From Hypsibius dujardini (Eukaryota > Tardigrada > Eutardigrada > Parachela > Hypsibiidae), in the NCBI GenBank assembly GCA_001579985.1, contig LRSR01005015.1:1-22108 (forward strand): a stretch of 22,108 nucleotides of DNA, read 5' to 3'. Of the stretch, positions 18,610 through 22,108 are shown in pieces. The number at the start of each line of letters is the position of its first letter. Position 1 is the first letter of the stretch. The notes below the pieces were generated by a model that was given only the letters and a program-made list of their open reading frames with translations, was not told where the DNA came from and made no database searches. The position numbers and the translations under genes are program-made.

Positions 18610-18628
18610 TTGTATATCAATTTTCCAG
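18610..18628 (+). promoter_or_regulatory. Splice-acceptor-like sequence before the env-region ATG
   Basis: TGTATATCAATTTTCCAG ends at 18628, immediately before ATG 18629. It has a pyrimidine tract and CAG, and pairs in frame with the donor at 12343. This is the layout expected for a spliced env mRNA in retroviruses and gypsy-like elements. Splicing itself is inferred. Confidence 0.55.
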
Positions 18629-21600
18629 ATGACCCTCCGTTCCGCCGTCCTCCGCTACCGGCCCGCCGATATCTTCTTTGCTGCAAACCCTGAAACCCAG
18701 CTCCTCTTCTCCGTCGACCGCCCTTCAAACCACCACGATCCCCTCAACTTGGTGACGTCTCGTGATCCGACGACGTTGACCACCGTTATGTTCCGACCAC
18801 CGGCTCACCTCCGCGACCAACACCCATTCTACATGTCCAATCCCACAACCGCCAACACCATTACCGACACCGACGACCAGCAAGCGACCGACGCCGCCCC
18901 GAACTTGCGCACTCGGCTGGCCGCCGTCGTCGGAAAATCGTCTGCAAACGGCATTCTGGCAAATATGTTTCCGACCTTCTATGCGGAGCGGCCACTCTAC
19001 TCCGCCATCCATCACATCGCCCAGGTGATGGGAGATGATTGTGCTACCCTCACCGAAACTGCCGTCACCATGTACCTCCTACTGGAAGGTCTGACCTCTG
19101 AATTTCTTACCAGTCTGCACAATCAACATTGTGCTTGCTCCAGCACCTTCTCTCCGGCGTCCCTGTCAAAAGATGGCCTGGGCCTCACTTACCGACTCGG
19201 GACGGATGACCGCACCTGCCAGGCCGCCATCGAAGGGATGGACGGCGTGCAGCAATGTTCCGTGCTCGCGCAACGATTTGCCGTCTTTACGGGGCAGACG
19301 GCAGGGGCCACTTACTTTTGCACCCAGCATCACACCGACGCTCTGAAGCATCTACGGTGTCCTTGTGGGGTTTTTGCTTCTTCGGCCGACATGGCCATCT
19401 TCGAATTCTGTGCCGAAGGGCACTTGCAACACACGACCCATCTGTTTTGTGAGTGTGGTATTTTTCGACCAGACGACCACACTCTGGCGACGTGTCCGAA
19501 GGGCCACTCGCTCGAACTCCGTCAAGAGGACCGCTGCCTCCACTACGTCTGCAATCTACCCGACAAAGGCTTCCATCTGGCCGAAAAGCTGGCTCGGGAG
19601 AGGAACCTCTTCTACAACAGGATGTGGAATCCTCCAGTTCCGCGACGACCCTACATCAACTTCACAAAGTTCAGTCCGGAAACTGGTGAAGTTCTGTTCC
19701 GCATCGAGGTCAACCTCCAACGTAGTTTCGCTATTGAAACCTTCTTTTTAACCCTTTGGGAGCACGACCCTGAAACCAATTTTCATCTGCCGGCCCATAA
19801 GGAGGCTCTCGAACTCTTTTTGGAAGCGATTCCGCTTGTCACTACCGTCATGACCGTCTGCAAGGTCATTGGTCATGGCGACACTCGTCGATCATGCCGG
19901 AGCCTGTTGTTCAAAGCAGTGCTGCCGTTCATCGAACCTTTGTTCGTCCGCGACCTTCAAGGCACCACCCCAATTCTTCTCAGCACCGTTCGCATGGAGG
20001 ACTTTGACCGCCATTTTGTGTGTGATTGTTGTACCAATCACGCGCCTCATCAGTTTACCGACCTCGGTACTGTTCTATCAAGCCGGACGGCGTTGATGAA
20101 CGATCCGGATCATCACTTTTTGTGCCAAATCCAAATCGGCCCTGGTGTCACATGCCGAGAACCCGTTGAACGGTCTTCACTTTTCCATAAAAGCACCCGC
20201 ATCAATGTGTGCCCGATTCATTTCGACCGCTACATCCGTCATCAGTTTTGCGTTTGCGACGAAGATATATTCGTCGACCTCGGCTCACGCCGCAGCACTA
20301 ACAATCCGACGGAACGGTGCCTCTCGCACCATCTCTATCATCGATCCTGTGCCGTGAACGGCGGATGTCCACATCGACCCTGCTCCGACCTGCGGAAGAT
20401 TTCGGGTAAGAAAACTCAATTGTCTTATTTACTTCTTTCCGAATTTTCAGTTCGTCAAAAGCCACGGCTCACGACCACTTCGAGGACAACGGCTGCTCCC
20501 TATCGCCGGCAACTTTTCAAGTCTCCTCGACCACCGATCACCAAGTCGGTCATGTGGGCTCTACTTCTCCTCCTTGTCGGGTCCGCCGCAGCATTCACGA
20601 TGGAGGCGTGCGACTGCCGTTCCCCGGCATACGTCGGTGTCCTCAACTTGGGACACCAGTCCCGCTGCAGCCTTCCGGCACAAGACCTTGTGTCTGTACG
20701 TGTACGGTACCAACTGTACAGCCAGCACAGCCAGAGGAAGCAGTTCCCCAGCCACGTCTGCCGACAATTCATCAAAGGCGAACAGATGGTCACATTCCTA
20801 CTCGGAGGGTACGATACGACCCCAATCCATCGCACCATCCTCATGAGTGCGGAGGAGTGTTGGAAGCTCATTGAGACCAAGCGCTGTGGCCTCAATAACA
20901 TGGTGAAGGAAGGTACCTCCTGGGTCTACCTCGAGTCACCTCATCCGGAGTGGAAATATTACTCTACCATCAAAGCCGAAGCTCTCAACTGCTTCATCGA
21001 ACGCGTTACCCTCGAAACGGAGTGTGAGGACTGCGAGGTCCACACCGTCACCGGACCCATTTCCAACTCGACGACGTTCGGGCACGCCATCCTCGCCCAA
21101 GGAACGTACGTCTGGAGCCGATCCAAACCCACCTACTTCCACGACCAACGACCGTCCAACCGTTGCAAGTACCACCTCGTAGCCAGCGGAAATGGTGAGC
21201 TACGAAACACGTCAACTTTCCAGGTAGCACGTCTACGTGATCCGAAATCACAAATTGACTTTATCATCAATTTCGGCAACGTGACAAACCTCTGTCCAAA
21301 CGACGGCATCCGTGGAACCGAAGTCATCGGTCACTCCGACCTGTACATGTCGTACGTGGTACGGAAACACCAAGCTCCACGTCAAATTCCATCCTTTCAA
21401 TCGTCACAAGCAACAGTCGCTCCGCGAACGCCAGCCAGTAATGACAACGGCAACTCCTGGAATTCTACCCTCCCCAGGGCATCAGGTTTGGAAAGTGAAC
21501 GGTATCTTTCCCTCCACCTTCAATATGTCACCGACCTTCTAACACACCAAGAACGACAGATTTCTGCCGAACTCAATCATCTCGCCTGTCTAGCTGATAA

Positions 21601-22108
21601 TAGCCGACTCAACCAACTCGTCGACTTGTCCGCCACTTCCGGCGTTCTCGCGGGTCGCGCTCTTGACCAACCACACTGTACTTCCGTGCGAAGTTACGGT
21701 GAATCGGCCGTTCTCCATCTTTGCCAAACAGTGCCAGTCACCTTTTCATCCGTGACCACAAATTGCGGTCCTCAACCAACTGTTACGCTTGAAAACGTAA
21801 CCTACACCATCTCTCGTGATGGGTTCACCCTTCACCCTAGACCATCTCCCTGTTTCTGGATTAACGGAATTGTTAATTTTCAGGGAAAACCTCATCAGTT
21901 CCGCAACGGTACGTGGGTTTTCATGCGACCCACACAATCGGCAACCAATCATCATCTTCGCGTCAACGTCAGTCGAATGATCGACCGAACGGACGCTTTT
22001 CTTCATCTCACCGCAATCGACCGTCCCATGGACTTGCTCGCTGAATTGAGCAACATGGTCCGCCAAACTGATGATGTCACCGGTTACGATGCCATGTCTG
22101 CGGCCACC
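18629..22108 (+). CDS. Giant env-region ORF: Cys/His-rich unknown half plus envelope-like glycoprotein, open at window end
   Basis: Open from ATG 18629 for 1160 codons to the last base with no stop, so the C-terminus is missing. Codons 1-592 look cytoplasmic or nuclear: no signal peptide, one sequon, and many Cys/His. These include C168xC170, a duplicated CxCG...CxxGH module (C244xC246G247...C261xxG264H265 and C274xC276G277...C289xxG292H293) and C465xCC. This suggests zinc binding; I recognise no family. After a 45-nt intron-like segment (20406-20450), codon 642 (ATG 20552) starts a signal-peptide-like MWALLLLLVGSAAAF. From there the sequence is Cys-rich with at least seven N-glycosylation sequons (near 21067, 21211, 21280, 21460, 21796, 21907 and 21967), as expected of an ectodomain. 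No transmembrane anchor is reached yet. The Cys pattern after the signal peptide recalls class III fusion glycoproteins borrowed by invertebrate retroelements from negative-strand viruses (chuvirus-like), but this is a weak impression. Confidence 0.75.
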   Translation, partial: MTLRSAVLRYRPADIFFAANPETQLLFSVDRPSNHHDPLNLVTSRDPTTLTTVMFRPPAHLRDQHPFYMSNPTTANTITDTDDQQATDAAPNLRTRLAAVVGKSSANGILANMFPTFYAERPLYSAIHHIAQVMGDDCATLTETAVTMYLLLEGLTSEFLTSLHNQHCACSSTFSPASLSKDGLGLTYRLGTDDRTCQAAIEGMDGVQQCSVLAQRFAVFTGQTAGATYFCTQHHTDALKHLRCPCGVFASSADMAIFEFCAEGHLQHTTHLFCECGIFRPDDHTLATCPKGHSLELRQEDRCLHYVCNLPDKGFHLAEKLARERNLFYNRMWNPPVPRRPYINFTKFSPETGEVLFRIEVNLQRSFAIETFFLTLWEHDPETNFHLPAHKEALELFLEAIPLVTTVMTVCKVIGHGDTRRSCRSLLFKAVLPFIEPLFVRDLQGTTPILLSTVRMEDFDRHFVCDCCTNHAPHQFTDLGTVLSSRTALMNDPDHHFLCQIQIGPGVTCREPVERSSLFHKSTRINVCPIHFDRYIRHQFCVCDEDIFVDLGSRRSTNNPTERCLSHHLYHRSCAVNGGCPHRPCSDLRKISGKKTQLSYLLLSEFSVRQKPRLTTTSRTTAAPYRRQLFKSPRPPITKSVMWALLLLLVGSAAAFTMEACDCRSPAYVGVLNLGHQSRCSLPAQDLVSVRVRYQLYSQHSQRKQFPSHVCRQFIKGEQMVTFLLGGYDTTPIHRTILMSAEECWKLIETKRCGLNNMVKEGTSWVYLESPHPEWKYYSTIKAEALNCFIERVTLETECEDCEVHTVTGPISNSTTFGHAILAQGTYVWSRSKPTYFHDQRPSNRCKYHLVASGNGELRNTSTFQVARLRDPKSQIDFIINFGNVTNLCPNDGIRGTEVIGHSDLYMSYVVRKHQAPRQIPSFQSSQATVAPRTPASNDNGNSWNSTLPRASGLESERYLSLHLQYVTDLLTHQERQISAELNHLACLADNSRLNQLVDLSATSGVLAGRALDQPHCTSVRSYGESAVLHLCQTVPVTFSSVTTNCGPQPTVTLENVTYTISRDGFTLHPRPSPCFWINGIVNFQGKPHQFRNGTWVFMRPTQSATNHHLRVNVSRMIDRTDAFLHLTAIDRPMDLLAELSNMVRQTDDVTGYDAMSAAT
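20406..20450 (+). other. 45-nt candidate intron (in-frame whether spliced or retained)
   Basis: The segment starts GTAAGA and ends GAATTTTCAG with a T-rich tract before the AG. It is visibly more AT-rich than the flanks. Its length is 15 codons, both borders are in phase 1 and it contains no stop, so either form keeps the ORF open. It lies between the Cys/His-rich half and the signal peptide. The acceptor could also serve a separate spliced env mRNA. Confidence 0.5.
20552..20602 (+). other. Internal signal-peptide-like segment with its own ATG
   Basis: ATG 20552 is followed by TGG, a run of Leu codons, then Val-Gly-Ser-Ala-Ala-Ala-Phe: a short n-region, hydrophobic core and small residues suited to signal peptidase cleavage. 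Basic residues (RQLFKSPRPPITK) precede it. It marks the likely start of the secreted glycoprotein. Confidence 0.7.

Larger units (their letters stand above)
11690..22108 (+). mobile_element. Env-bearing Ty3/gypsy (Metaviridae) LTR retrotransposon, 3' end outside window
   Basis: Gene order gag, protease, reverse transcriptase, RNase H, integrase, then an envelope-like ORF is that of Ty3/gypsy elements with retrovirus-like organisation (RNase H before integrase). At least 10.4 kb is present and the 3' LTR is not reached, so it is larger than most gypsy elements (5-9 kb). It carries a -1 frameshift signal between gag and pol and splice-like signals around the downstream ORF. The only clear disabling change seen is a TGA in pol at 16507. 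That near-intact state suggests recent insertion. Confidence 0.93.

Noticed and set aside
1-22108. CRISPR array, rRNA or tRNA genes
   Set aside because: No spaced direct repeats, rRNA blocks or tRNA A/B boxes noticed; the repeats present are microsatellites, short duplications and inverted repeats.

Overview
The window reads as nuclear DNA of an animal, most likely an invertebrate. It holds intron-rich housekeeping genes with GT-AG introns, degenerate TCTG/CAGA tracts inside introns, a pogo/Tigger DNA transposon and an env-bearing Ty3/gypsy retrotransposon. I cannot name the phylum from sequence alone.

Layout. (1) 3-521 (+): a decayed stretch that reads, across frame breaks, like parts of three extracellular cadherin-like repeats. 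(2) 645-1845 (-): a complete three-exon gene for the HIT zinc-finger box C/D snoRNP assembly factor (ZNHIT6/BCD1 family). (3) 1846-2509: a short head-to-head promoter interval. (4) 2510-7208 (+): a complete twelve-exon long-chain acyl-CoA synthetase gene of the ACSL1/5/6 type, 681 residues, whose first coding exon holds only the ATG. (5) 7209-9060: non-coding DNA with a striking 58-bp near-perfect inverted repeat (8041-8177), a degenerate TCTG tract and two unexplained open stretches. (6) About 9102-11424: a broken pogo/Tigger element with a readable DDE transposase and apparently two introns. (7) About 11690 to the window end: a large Ty3/gypsy element with candidate LTR and leader, gag, a canonical -1 frameshift site (TTTAAAC, stem-loop 7 nt downstream), pol (protease, RT, RNase H, integrase) with a single in-frame TGA between RT and RNase H, and then an ORF that opens 23 nt after pol and stays open for 1160 codons to the window edge.

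The most novel object is that last ORF. Its first ~590 codons encode a Cys/His-rich, non-secreted-looking protein with a tandem CxCG...CxxGH arrangement that I do not recognise. A 45-nt intron-like segment follows (GTAAGA...TTTTCAG, phase 1, with or without which the frame stays open). Then come an internal signal-peptide-like segment and a cysteine-rich ectodomain with many N-glycosylation sequons. A splice-acceptor-like sequence lies immediately before its ATG and a strong donor-like GTAAGT sits in the leader, so a retrovirus-like spliced env mRNA is plausible. The element would then make Gag, Gag-Pol by -1 frameshifting, and one or two downstream proteins by splicing. The 3' LTR lies outside the window.
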